From Actinophytocola xinjiangensis (GTDB lineage Bacteria; Actinomycetota; Actinomycetes; Mycobacteriales; Pseudonocardiaceae), in the NCBI RefSeq assembly GCF_001921215.1, contig NZ_MSIF01000033.1, positions 1 to 64,000 on the forward strand: 64,000 nt of DNA, written 5' to 3'. A program made the position numbers and the translations under genes. The notes below the pieces were generated by a model, which had not been told where the DNA came from, ran no database searches, and was given only the letters and a program-made list of their open reading frames with translations. Positions 42,219 to 50,222 of the stretch are shown here, in pieces (within the stretch, counting starts at the first letter, position 1; the number at the start of each line of letters is the position of its first letter).

Positions 42219-42241
42219 GCACTATCTCCGAACTCACACCG

Positions 42242-43300
42242 TCAGCCGGTCTCGCCCACCTCGTCGACCACCACCGGCAGGTCCACCGACGTGTAGCTGA
42301 TGACCGTGCCCTCGGGAACACCGGTGACGCCGTCCAGGTCGACCTGCCGCTCGCCGATGTACTGGCCGGTCGCCGGGTCGATGATCACGTCGTGGCGCTG
42401 ACCGGACCGGGTGATGCCGTAGGCGGTGCCCCGGTGGCCGTCCAGGTTGGCGAACTCCTCGGTGATCTCCAGGTCCGGGACCAGGGCCAGCGCCCGGTAG
42501 AGCGCGGCACGCAGGTCCGGGGGCACCTGGCTGGTGCGCAACGCGTCGGCGGCGTAGACCAGCACCTCCAGGTCGGGGTCGGAGCCGTGGCCCTCGGTGT
42601 CGGTGACCAGCCGGTCGTAGAGCGCCTGCGGGTCGCGCGGCAGGGAGGCCAGGAAGTCGGTGCTCGGCTGCTGCCACGAGCCGTCGGCGAAGTCACCGCA
42701 GGGGAGCTGGTCCTGGTCGCTCGTCGGCGTCGTCGGGTCGATGCCCAGCTCCTCGGCCTGCTCGTCGCTGCCGACCAGCCACTGGTACTCCTCGCCCCGG
42801 GTGCTGTGCTGGGTGCAGTCCTGGCTCGGGTCAGCCGGGATCCAGACCTCGTTCTTGGCCGCCATCAGCCGGTGCAGGGCCGTGCTGCGCAGCACGATGG
42901 TGTCCAGGCTCCAGTAGTGGGACACGACGTAGCGGTACTGCTCTGGCCCGACCGGGGCGTCGGTCGTGGTGACCCGGTCGGCGGCGGAGTTGAGCCGCTC
43001 GGCGGCCGCGTTCGGCGTCAGGTCGCCGTCCACGGCCGTCCACACGACCGCGCCCGCCGCCAGGGCGACCACCGCGGCCGCCGACACCGCCAGCCGGCGC
43101 GGCGGGCTGCGCCACTTCTGGGAACGTCGTTGGGGCGCAACGGGTTCGCCGGAGTCCTGGGTGTCGGCCGGGGTCGGCGGGTCGATCACCATCACCAGGT
43201 GTGTGCGGGTGCTCGCGAACGAGCGTTCGGTCATCTCCGGGACGTCCTCGCGCAGGCCGGCGAGCAGATCGTCGATGGGGTCGTGGTCGTGGTCGTTCAC
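42242..43300 (-). CDS. CU044_5270-type membrane protein linked to a sigma factor
   Basis: A 352-residue protein: acidic N-terminal cytosolic stretch (DDLLAGLREDVPEMTE), a membrane helix near 85-105 (AVSAAAVVALAAGAVVW), then an extracellular domain of the CU044_5270 family (TALHRLMAAKNEVWIP, RGTAYGITRSGQRHDVIIDPATGQYIGE). Such proteins occur next to ECF sigma genes and are thought to modulate them. Its GTG overlaps the sigma stop (GTGA), and GGAAGGAC precedes it. No classical zinc anti-sigma motif. Confidence 0.8.
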   Translation of the reverse strand: MNDHDHDPIDDLLAGLREDVPEMTERSFASTRTHLVMVIDPPTPADTQDSGEPVAPQRRSQKWRSPPRRLAVSAAAVVALAAGAVVWTAVDGDLTPNAAAERLNSAADRVTTTDAPVGPEQYRYVVSHYWSLDTIVLRSTALHRLMAAKNEVWIPADPSQDCTQHSTRGEEYQWLVGSDEQAEELGIDPTTPTSDQDQLPCGDFADGSWQQPSTDFLASLPRDPQALYDRLVTDTEGHGSDPDLEVLVYAADALRTSQVPPDLRAALYRALALVPDLEITEEFANLDGHRGTAYGITRSGQRHDVIIDPATGQYIGERQVDLDGVTGVPEGTVISYTSVDLPVVVDEVGETG

Positions 43301-43854
43301 GGTTGTCCTTCCCTGCCGAGCGCCGTGCGCAGCTTCGTGCGCGCGCGGTGCAGTCGCGTGCGGACGGTCCGCACGTCGAGGTCCAGTGCGGTGGCGATCT
43401 CCACCGGGCGCAGCGACGCCCAGGCCACCAGCAGCAGCACGTCGCGTTCCTCCGGGCGTAACGCGGCGAGCCCGGCGGTCAGCGACCGGGCGGTGCGCCC
43501 GGCGTCCACCCTGGCGACGCTGGCCGTGTCCTCCTGTTCGGACACCTCGGCGCGGCCGGCCTGCTCGGCCATCGCCCGCAGGGCCCGCGCCTCCAGCCGG
43601 GAGTTGCGCCGAAGCAGGGTGGTCGCGATGCCGAACAGCCACGCGCGGGCCGCGCCCCGGGTCGGGTCGTAGTGGGCGCGGCGCTCCCAGGCGACCAGGA
43701 ACGTCTCGGCGACGAGGTCGTCGGCGCTCACCGGATCGAGGCGTCTGGTCAGGTAGCGGTGCAGATCCCGGGCATGCGCGTCGTAGAGCCGGGTCAGCGC
43801 GTCACCACCCGAGCGACCGGTCAGATCGGGGCGGTCGGCATCCACGTTCGACAT
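43297..43854 (-). CDS. ECF sigma factor
   Basis: A 185-residue ECF sigma factor: region 2 (LTRLYDAHARDLHRYLTRRL, ADDLVAETFLVAWERR) and region 4 (LRPEERDVLLLVAWASLRPVEIATALDLDVRTVRTRLHRARTKL). Start at 43854; the ribosome site is weak. The partner membrane protein gene overlaps its stop. The divergent gene at 43997 also encodes a sigma-like protein, so 142 bases of shared promoter space serve two sigma genes. Confidence 0.87.
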   Translation of the reverse strand: MSNVDADRPDLTGRSGGDALTRLYDAHARDLHRYLTRRLDPVSADDLVAETFLVAWERRAHYDPTRGAARAWLFGIATTLLRRNSRLEARALRAMAEQAGRAEVSEQEDTASVARVDAGRTARSLTAGLAALRPEERDVLLLVAWASLRPVEIATALDLDVRTVRTRLHRARTKLRTALGREGQP

Positions 43855-43996
43855 CGTCACACCCGTACTTGTCGAGAACCCACTACACCGTTCCCGAATC
43901 GAACGGGTGACAAGTGGACTGTCGGCGCATCCGCCGCGCCAGGATTGGGGGTGACCCCTCTGCTCCTGCGAGAACGGGGAAGGACGCGGGAAGGAC

Positions 43997-44749
43997 ATGG
44001 ACGACACGGACCAGGTGGGTTCGCCCACGGACGCGGCGCTGCTCGACGCCGTGCGCGCCGGTGACCTCGGCGCGTACGGGGAGCTGTTCCGCCGACATTG
44101 CGCGTCCGTGTGCGTGGCCGCCCGGCAGGTGACCTCGCAGCCCAGCGAGCAGCAGGACCTGGTGGCCGACGCGTTCGCCCGCACGCTCAACGCGATCCGC
44201 AACGGCAACGGCCCCCGGGAGAGCCTGCTGGCCTACCTGCTGACGACCGTGCGCCGGCTGGGGATCGTCTCCGCGCGCCAGCGCAGCCGGGTCGCCCTGT
44301 ACGGCACCGAGCCCCGGCTGGGTGACGAGGTGACCGCCGCGGTCGACGAGGGGGCGTTGCGCCGCTGGCACCTGGACCTGGCGCGGGAGGCGTTCCAGTC
44401 GCTGCCGGAGCGCTGGCAGGTGGTGCTCTGGCACACCGAGGTGGAGAACCGGCCGCCCGGTGAGCTGTCCGACCGGCTCGGTCTGTCACCCAATGGGGTG
44501 GCGGCGTTGGCGATGCGGGCGCGGGAGGGTTTGCGGCAGGCGTACCTGCAGGCCCAGGTCCCGAGTGCGTCGGCGACGGGGTGCGCGTCGGTGCGCGAGC
44601 ACCTGGGGATGTGGACCCGGCGTGCCGGGTCGCCTCGGCGTGGCCGGGCGATCGCGGCCCATCTGGGGGACTGCGGGGACTGTCGGGAGGCGGCGGCCGC
44701 GCTGGCCGAGTCCAACGACGAGCTGCGGGCGGGTCGCCGCGCCTCGTAG
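43997..44749 (+). CDS. Sigma-70-like factor with C-terminal zinc-finger segment
   Basis: A 250-residue protein: sigma region 2 (AYGELFRRHCASVCVAARQV, QQDLVADAFARTLNAI), region 4 (SLPERWQVVLWHTEVENRPPGELSDRLGLSPNGVAALAMRAREGL), then a C-terminal stretch with HLGDCGDCREAA, the H-x-x-x-C-x-x-C pattern of zinc-binding anti-sigma domains. Usually this architecture continues into a membrane helix and an extracellular part; here the protein stops shortly after. It could be a self-inhibiting sigma factor. It lies upstream of the cellulase gene but the CebR box between suggests separate control. Confidence 0.78.
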   Translation: MDDTDQVGSPTDAALLDAVRAGDLGAYGELFRRHCASVCVAARQVTSQPSEQQDLVADAFARTLNAIRNGNGPRESLLAYLLTTVRRLGIVSARQRSRVALYGTEPRLGDEVTAAVDEGALRRWHLDLAREAFQSLPERWQVVLWHTEVENRPPGELSDRLGLSPNGVAALAMRAREGLRQAYLQAQVPSASATGCASVREHLGMWTRRAGSPRRGRAIAAHLGDCGDCREAAAALAESNDELRAGRRAS

Positions 44750-44808
44750 GCGTTCGCCTACTGGTGGTTGCCATGCGGTGAGACTTGGGTCACTATTGTG
44801 TCTGCTCC

Positions 44809-44822
44809 TGGGAGCGCTCCCA
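44809..44822. promoter_or_regulatory. CebR box before the cellulase gene
   Basis: TGGGAGCGCTCCCA is a perfect palindrome identical to the CebR operator known from Streptomyces, where cellobiose relieves repression of cellulase genes. A TATTGT -10-like box ends at 44799, ten bases before it, so repressor binding would block transcription start. Confidence 0.88.
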
Positions 44823-44867
44823 GAACGGATCCGTCTCCGCCCCGCAGGTACTCGACGAGGAGTTGCG

Positions 44868-45971
44868 ATGAGACGTCTCATCCACGCCGTGCTGACCATC
44901 GGTCTGCTGGCCGCCGCGGTGACCGTGGCCACCGCCCAGCCGGCGCTCGCGGCCCAGATCTGCGAGAAGTACGGCTCGCAACCCGTCCAGAACGGGCGCT
45001 ACATCGTGCAGAACAACGTGTGGGGCGCCAGCACCACGCAGTGCATCGACACCACGTCCAACGGCTTCAGCATCACCCAGGCCAACCACAACAACCCGAC
45101 CAACGGCGCGCCGGCGTCCTACCCGTCGATCTTCTTCGGCTGCCACTACGGCAACTGCACCAGCGGCAGCGGCCTGCCCGTCCAGGCCAGTACCAGCGCG
45201 TTCACCGGCCTGCGGACCAGCGTCGGGATGACCTACCCCGGCTCGGGCACCTACAACGCCTCCTACGACCTGTGGTTCGACCCCACCCCGCGCACCGACG
45301 GCCAGAACACCGGCGCGGAGATCATGGTCTGGCTCAACCACCAGGGCTCCATCCAGCCGATCGGCTCCCGGGTCGGCTCGGCCAGCATCGCCGGCGCCAC
45401 CTGGGACGTGTGGTTCGGCAACATCGGCTGGAACGTCGTGTCCTACGTGCGCACCTCGGCGACCTCCTCGCTGAGCTACGCGGTCAACGACTTCTACAGC
45501 GACGCCATCAACCGGGGCCACGCCCAGCGCTCCTGGTACCTGACCAGCATCCAGGCCGGCTTCGAGCCCTGGATCGGCGGCACGGGCCTGGCGGTCAACT
45601 CGTTCTCGGTCACCAGCGGCGGCGGCAACCCCGACCCCGACCCCGACCCGACCGGCGCCTGCCGGGTCAACTACCGCCCGACGTCCTGGCAGAACGGTTT
45701 CACCGCCGAGGTCACCGTCGCCAACACCGGCACCGCGCAGGTCAACGGCTGGGCGCTGAACTGGACGTTCGCCAGCGGCCAGCAGGTCACCAGCGAGTGG
45801 AACGCCGACATCACCCAGAACGGTACTGCCGTCACCGCGCGTAACCTGGGTCACAACGCGGCGATCCCGCCCGGCGGGAGCCAGAGCTTCGGCTTCCAGG
45901 GCACCCACTCGGGCTCCAACACCACGCCGTCGACCTTCTCGCTCAACGGAACCGCCTGCACGACAGGCTGA
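44868..45971 (+). CDS. GH12 endoglucanase with CBM2
   Basis: A 367-residue secreted cellulase. Signal peptide at 1-28 (ending ALA); GH12 domain at about 30-250 with nucleophile candidate E151 (GAEIMVWLN) and acid/base candidate E233 (GFEPWIGG); a short (DP)n linker; then a CBM2 cellulose-binding module (ACRVNYRPTSWQNGFTAEVT to TFSLNGTACTTG). It hydrolyses internal beta-1,4-glucan bonds outside the cell. The ATG has GAGGAG. Its regulation by a CebR-like repressor is shown by the box at 44809. Confidence 0.93.
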   Translation: MRRLIHAVLTIGLLAAAVTVATAQPALAAQICEKYGSQPVQNGRYIVQNNVWGASTTQCIDTTSNGFSITQANHNNPTNGAPASYPSIFFGCHYGNCTSGSGLPVQASTSAFTGLRTSVGMTYPGSGTYNASYDLWFDPTPRTDGQNTGAEIMVWLNHQGSIQPIGSRVGSASIAGATWDVWFGNIGWNVVSYVRTSATSSLSYAVNDFYSDAINRGHAQRSWYLTSIQAGFEPWIGGTGLAVNSFSVTSGGGNPDPDPDPTGACRVNYRPTSWQNGFTAEVTVANTGTAQVNGWALNWTFASGQQVTSEWNADITQNGTAVTARNLGHNAAIPPGGSQSFGFQGTHSGSNTTPSTFSLNGTACTTG

Positions 45972-45992
45972 CCAGGACGGAGAAGCGCACCC

Positions 45993-47093
45993 GTGAAACG
46001 GACCCCTGCGGCCCTTCTCGCCATCACCCTCACCGCCACCCTGACCCCGTCCGCCACCGCGACATCCACCGCGACATCCACCGCGACATCCACCGCGACA
46101 TCCACCGCTGTGCTCGCCGTGCCGCCGACCCCGCAGGTCGCCGGCACGGTGACCACCGGCCTCGCCTCCCCGTGGGGCCTGGCGTTCCTGCCCGACGGCT
46201 CGGCGCTGGTCTCCGAACGCGGCACCGCGCAGGTCAAGCGGATCGCGAACGGCACAACGACCACCGTGGGCACCGTGCCGGGCGTGGTGCCCGGCGGCGA
46301 GGGCGGCCTGCACGGCCTGGCCGTCTCGCCGACCTTCGCCACCGACAACCTCGTCTACGCCTACCTCACCGCCGCCGGCGACAACCGCGTCGTGCGGATG
46401 ACCTACACCGGCGGTCTCGGCCAGCCGCAGGTGATCGTCTCGGGGATCCCCAAGGCCAGCATCCACAACGGCGGCCGGCTGGCCTTCGGCCCGGACGGCC
46501 TGCTGTACGTGTCCACAGGGGACGCCGGCCAGTCCGGCAACGCGCAGAACCCGTCGTCGCTGGGCGGCAAGATCCTGCGCGTCACCCCGACCGGCGACCC
46601 GGCCCCCGGCAACCCGACGGCCGGCAGCCGGGTGTGGAGCCTGGGGCACCGCAACGTCCAGGGCCTGGCCTTCGACGGCGCGGGGCGGCTGTGGGCCAGC
46701 GAGTTCGGCCAGAACACCTGGGACGAGCTGAACCTGATCCGGGCCGGCGGCAACTACGGCTGGCCGACCGTCGAGGGCGACGGTGGCGTGCCGGGGTTCG
46801 TCGACCCGATCGCCCAGTGGCCGACCTCCCAGGCCTCGCCGTCGGGCATCGCGTTCAGCCGCGACACGGTGTGGCTGGCGTCGCTGCGCGGGCAACGGCT
46901 GTGGGCGGTGCCGGTGCTCGACGGCGCGCCCGACGGCACCCCGGTCAGCTTCTTCACCACCACCTACGGCCGGCTGCGGACGGTCACCACCGCCCCGGAC
47001 GGCTCGCTGTGGCTGATGACCAACAACACCGACGGCCGGGGAACGCCACGCCCCGGCGACGACCGGATCCTGCGCCTGACCCTCAGTGGATGA
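45993..47093 (+). CDS. Secreted glucose/sorbosone dehydrogenase-like beta-propeller
   Basis: A 366-residue exported protein. Signal peptide followed by a low-complexity (TATS)n stretch at about 22-37, then a six-bladed propeller of the soluble PQQ sugar dehydrogenase family: LASPWGLAFLPDGSALVSER, GGEGGLHGLAVSP, NGGRLAFGPDGLLYVSTGD, SLGHRNVQGLAFD, NYGWPTVEG. The GDH catalytic His site (EGGLHGLA) is present. Oxidises sugars in related proteins. GTG start 22 bases after the cellulase stop, so probably co-transcribed and part of a lignocellulose response. Confidence 0.85.
   Translation: MKRTPAALLAITLTATLTPSATATSTATSTATSTATSTAVLAVPPTPQVAGTVTTGLASPWGLAFLPDGSALVSERGTAQVKRIANGTTTTVGTVPGVVPGGEGGLHGLAVSPTFATDNLVYAYLTAAGDNRVVRMTYTGGLGQPQVIVSGIPKASIHNGGRLAFGPDGLLYVSTGDAGQSGNAQNPSSLGGKILRVTPTGDPAPGNPTAGSRVWSLGHRNVQGLAFDGAGRLWASEFGQNTWDELNLIRAGGNYGWPTVEGDGGVPGFVDPIAQWPTSQASPSGIAFSRDTVWLASLRGQRLWAVPVLDGAPDGTPVSFFTTTYGRLRTVTTAPDGSLWLMTNNTDGRGTPRPGDDRILRLTLSG
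46056..46103 (+). repeat. 12-bp in-frame tandem repeat (TATS coding)
   Basis: Four perfect copies of ACCGCGACATCC, each encoding Thr-Ala-Thr-Ser, lie just after the signal peptide. A change in copy number would keep frame and only vary the linker length. Confidence 0.9.
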
Positions 47094-47268
47094 GCCGGTC
47101 GACGAAGGTCCAGGTGCCGGCGAAGGAGGCGAAGCCGGTGAGCACGGCCAGCGGGACCGAGTCCGTGCCGGAGAAGAACAGGAAGCCGGCCGCGACGGCG
47201 GCCAGCAACGCGGTCAGCAGGACCACGCTGGTGCGGACACTGAAGTGCTTGGGGTCGTTGGCGCTCAT
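47083..47268 (-). CDS. Small two-helix membrane protein
   Basis: A 61-residue protein with two hydrophobic helices (SVVLLTALLAAVAAGFLFF and VPLAVLTGFASFAGTWTFV). No family recognised. ATG at 47268 with GGGAG; its end overlaps the propeller gene by 11 bases in convergent orientation, so it carries no separate terminator. The stretch 47287-47423 shows no gene. Confidence 0.6.
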   Translation of the reverse strand: MSANDPKHFSVRTSVVLLTALLAAVAAGFLFFSGTDSVPLAVLTGFASFAGTWTFVDRLIH

Positions 47269-47423
47269 GGGGGCTCCCTGTCGCTGGGCGTGGTCGCGCA
47301 GGTTCTAGGCGCTGCGGCTCGGCTTCCCCCACGAGCGATGGCACGGCGTGGTGGCGGGCGGTCGGCGGCACCGGCCGCCCGCCACCCACGCGTTCCGTCC
47401 CCGGTCCTGGCCGCGCGTCCGGC

Positions 47424-47786
47424 TCAGGAGCCGTGGATCCAGTGCCAGAGGTTGTGGCACGCCGACCCCGAGTGCAGGGGGGCCACGCCGGTACCGGTGC
47501 CGGTGCCGGTGCCGCTGCCCGCGTCGAGGCCGCCGAGGGCGACCAGTTCGCGGAGACGGTCCAGACCGGGCAGGGCGCGCACCGAGCCCGGCTCCTGCTC
47601 CTCCAACCACTTCAGGCCCAGCACGAGCCGCTCCAGGTCGACCGGCCGCGCCGAGTGCGGGCCGTGGAAGTGGCCGTCGTCCGGGGCGGCGACGGCCGCG
47701 TAGGCCTCGAACGCCTGGTACCAGAGTTCGAGGTCACCCAGCACGGGGTGCGGGACCGGGGTCAGGTCCTCGGTGGGAAGGGACAT
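47424..47786 (-). CDS. 120-residue protein with Gly-Thr repeat and aromatic tail (independent start)
   Basis: The ATG at 47786 has AGGAGA nine bases upstream and lies 67 bases from palindrome site a, so I list it as a likely separate product within the longer frame. Residues 1-90 form an acidic helical unit (PHPVLGDLELWYQAFEAYAA, DLERLVLGLKWLEEQEPGS). Then comes (GT)4 and the C-terminal tail APLHSGSACHNLWHWIHGS with Cys, three His and two Trp. A conserved leader followed by a small residue-rich hinge and a compact aromatic tail recalls ribosomal peptide precursors, but no maturation enzyme is evident. Function unknown. Confidence 0.55.
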   Translation of the reverse strand: MSLPTEDLTPVPHPVLGDLELWYQAFEAYAAVAAPDDGHFHGPHSARPVDLERLVLGLKWLEEQEPGSVRALPGLDRLRELVALGGLDAGSGTGTGTGTGVAPLHSGSACHNLWHWIHGS

Positions 47787-49214
47787 GGCGATCATCTCCT
47801 GACGGGATTCACTGGGGAGGTGCGAGGTTTCTCGCTGCCCGGAGTCTGTTGATCCCGGAATCCCGGGAACAAGGGGGTTCGGATCATCACGAACGTGCGC
47901 GCGGCGGGAACTTTTCGGGCCGAGCAGACCGTTGAGCAGATGTTCGCCGGTCGAGTACTCGGCGGACGTGCCGCGCAGGTTGTGGGTGATCCACTGCGAC
48001 AGGTCCCGCGTCTGTTCCTCGTCGAAATCAAGAAACACGGACAGGGTGCGTAGTTTCTCGTACTGTTGCGGGGTGAACGGGGTGGTGCGCAGCAGCCGCA
48101 GCACCACCGCTCCGCGAATTCCTCCTGGCTTCACCAGCAGCCAGTTCCGGAATTCCCGCTGCCCGTCGCCGGTCAGCCGGAAACGGGTGTGCGAGCTGTT
48201 CGCGCGCACCCTGGTGGCCGGCCGGACGAGCCCCTTGCGGTACAGGTCACGCAGTTCCTCACGCAGGCCGGCCCGGGTGACGTGCGGCAGTCCCAGCGGT
48301 CCGTTGACGAACGGGAGCACGATGCGCGGGCTCAGGGGGCCGCTGTGCAGCAGGCCGAGCAGCGATCCGGACACCGCGTCGATCGCCGGGACGTCCGGCA
48401 CGGCCCGCCGGTACCGCACCAGAAAGGCGAATCTCCTGCTGTACCAGCGGATCGCGAACCGGATGACGGTGTGCACCAGCGCGTCGCGCGGGTCCGTGCC
48501 GGTCTCGGTGGCCGGCGGGTCCCACCAGCGCACCGGGCTCGCCCCCGTGGCCGACATCCGCCGGCTGAGCTCGGAGAGGTCGCGCTGGACCTGACCGCGC
48601 AGGTCCTGGGCGTCGGCGCACCGGAGCTGGATCCTGTCCACGGGGCGTTGCGGGTGACCGCGCAGGTGCTCGGCGACCTCCTCGGCCAGTCCGCTCCGGG
48701 GCGCCGCGCTGTGCGCGAGGTGATACATGAGCGGCTGACCGCGGCCCGCGCCACCGAACGCGATGTCGACGATCGAGCGCGCGACGTCCCGGCGCACGTA
48801 GCCGAACACGTTGGCCTCGGCCAGTTCCCGCACGATCGCGATGACCGTCGCGGTCCGGGCGCTGCCGCAGGCATGCCAGATCAGGCCGCCGGTCAGGGGT
48901 CGCCACGGTGGCCCGTCCCGCTCCACGGCGCCGGTCTGACCCGACCCGGGCGGGTGGGCCGCCCACCGCACCAGGTCGAGCAACACGTCGTCGATGTCCC
49001 GGCCGCGTTCGCCGGCCGGCGCCCGGCCGCCGAAGGGGACCCGGTCCTGAACGCGGTCGACGACCTCCTCGGGCGTCATCGCCTGGATCGCCACGGCGTT
49101 GGCGGCGCCGACGCTGGACCGCTCCAACAGCCGGTCGAACTCGTCGCCGTGCACCCCGCCGTCGCCGAGGTGCACCGGCGGGACCTGGTGGTGGATCTCG
49201 TTGCCGAACGTCAT
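47424..49214 (-). CDS. Winged-helix protein read through into a Gly-Thr/His-Trp tail
   Basis: One uninterrupted frame of 596 residues, starting by TGATG overlap with the sigma-like gene. No family is recognised overall. Residues 1-230 are helical (LTGGLIWHACGSARTATVIAIV). About 280-390 contains a PadR/MarR-like winged helix (SGSLLGLLHSGPLSP, PHVTRAGLREELRDLYRKGL, TRFRLTGDGQREFRNWL). A Pro/Ser-rich join near 445-475 leads into a distinct C-terminal part with its own ATG, ribosome site and upstream operator (see 47424-47786). Either the two are fused, or the last part is also made separately. Last gene of the signalling operon. Confidence 0.6.
   Translation of the reverse strand: MTFGNEIHHQVPPVHLGDGGVHGDEFDRLLERSSVGAANAVAIQAMTPEEVVDRVQDRVPFGGRAPAGERGRDIDDVLLDLVRWAAHPPGSGQTGAVERDGPPWRPLTGGLIWHACGSARTATVIAIVRELAEANVFGYVRRDVARSIVDIAFGGAGRGQPLMYHLAHSAAPRSGLAEEVAEHLRGHPQRPVDRIQLRCADAQDLRGQVQRDLSELSRRMSATGASPVRWWDPPATETGTDPRDALVHTVIRFAIRWYSRRFAFLVRYRRAVPDVPAIDAVSGSLLGLLHSGPLSPRIVLPFVNGPLGLPHVTRAGLREELRDLYRKGLVRPATRVRANSSHTRFRLTGDGQREFRNWLLVKPGGIRGAVVLRLLRTTPFTPQQYEKLRTLSVFLDFDEEQTRDLSQWITHNLRGTSAEYSTGEHLLNGLLGPKSSRRAHVRDDPNPLVPGIPGSTDSGQRETSHLPSESRQEMIAMSLPTEDLTPVPHPVLGDLELWYQAFEAYAAVAAPDDGHFHGPHSARPVDLERLVLGLKWLEEQEPGSVRALPGLDRLRELVALGGLDAGSGTGTGTGTGVAPLHSGSACHNLWHWIHGS
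47853..47868. promoter_or_regulatory. TCCCGG-N4-CCGGGA palindrome, site a
   Basis: TCCCGGAATCCCGGGA; 17 bases of the complement (CCCGGGATTCCGGGATC) are identical to site b. Its near edge is 67 bases upstream of the ATG at 47786 and lies inside the longer reading frame. Confidence 0.62.
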
Positions 49215-50122
49215 CACGACCTCCCCTCGTCCTCGGACGCGGTGTCCGGTGGACGTAGCTTCGTGCGTTGTCGGTGCAGCCGCCGTTCGAAGGCCTTGGG
49301 GCTCAGGCCGACCTCGGCGGCGGCCGCCGCCTGGGTGCCGCCGGTCCTCAGGTGCCACGCCAGGCCCTCGCGCAGTTTCTCGTCGGAGATCCGCGACCAC
49401 AGCCCGGCGGCGTGGTCACGGGTGGCGACGAGGTCGGCGGGGTCGGCGTCGGGGGAGGGGATCCGCTCGACCGGGTCGTCGAGGTCTCCGCCGTCGTCCT
49501 CGGTCCTCGGTGCCGACCGGATGAAGGCCTCCTCGAGCTGCTGGTGCTTCCACCTGGCGTTGCACACCTTGATGAAGCAGCACACGCAGGAGCCGACGAA
49601 GTAGGTGGTGAGGGTCGCGCCCCGGCGGTGGTCCCACTTTCCCTTGCGCAACGCGTAGTCGAGGAAGAAGTCCACCGCGTCGATGATCGAGTCGATCACC
49701 ACCTCGGCGCGGTCCGCGGCGCTCCAGGCCGCGGCGGCGGCCGCGGCGGGGGTGTCCACGCGACCTCGGTACCGCGCGCACTCACCGAAGATCGTGCCGT
49801 CGCGGACCCACAGCGTCATGATCGGGAACGCGTAGCTGAACAGCCGTCGCGCCAGCTTGCTGAAGGCCACCTCGAAGCGTTGCCCGGCGAAGCCGGTGGC
49901 GGCCAGGTACTCCACCAGCCGCCGGTCGGCGTCGAGCCGGTCGATCCGCTCGGTGTCGGCGACCGCGGTCACGTCGTCGAGCAGGGTCTCCTCGGCACGG
50001 CTGACGACCTCGCTGGTGAGGGCCTCGGCGACCACCTCGGCTAATTCCTCGTCCGACATCACTGACCACGCGCTGCCTTCGTCGCCGTCCCGGGGGTCCT
50101 CGGGTTGCGATGTCAGGGTCAT
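49214..50122 (-). CDS. Divergent sigma-70-like factor
   Basis: A 302-residue protein resembling a sigma factor. A stretched region 2-like part is VIDSIIDAVDFFLDYALRKGKWDHRRGATLTTYFVGSCVCCFIKVCNARW (named in pieces: FLDYALRKGKWDHRRG, then TLTTYFVGSCVCCF). A clean region 4-like helix-turn-helix is ISDEKLREGLAWHLRTGG, TQAAAAAEVGLSPKAF, ERRLHRQRTKL. W-D-H-R-R-G-A-T-L-T-T-Y matches the core-binding pattern 'WDp..ga.l.tWl' of sigma region 2. The long acidic N-terminus may be inhibitory. ATG at 50122 with AGGGAG; stop overlaps the next start. Presumably directs polymerase to promoters of this system. Confidence 0.72.
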   Translation of the reverse strand: MTLTSQPEDPRDGDEGSAWSVMSDEELAEVVAEALTSEVVSRAEETLLDDVTAVADTERIDRLDADRRLVEYLAATGFAGQRFEVAFSKLARRLFSYAFPIMTLWVRDGTIFGECARYRGRVDTPAAAAAAAWSAADRAEVVIDSIIDAVDFFLDYALRKGKWDHRRGATLTTYFVGSCVCCFIKVCNARWKHQQLEEAFIRSAPRTEDDGGDLDDPVERIPSPDADPADLVATRDHAAGLWSRISDEKLREGLAWHLRTGGTQAAAAAEVGLSPKAFERRLHRQRTKLRPPDTASEDEGRS

Positions 50123-50222
50123 GCTGTTCTCCCTCGTGCGAGGATGCGGCGCCTCCGGTGCGGGCGTTCTAGGCGACGCGGCGGCGTCACCCCCCGACCG
50201 GGGCGCTGGCATCGGAATCAGG

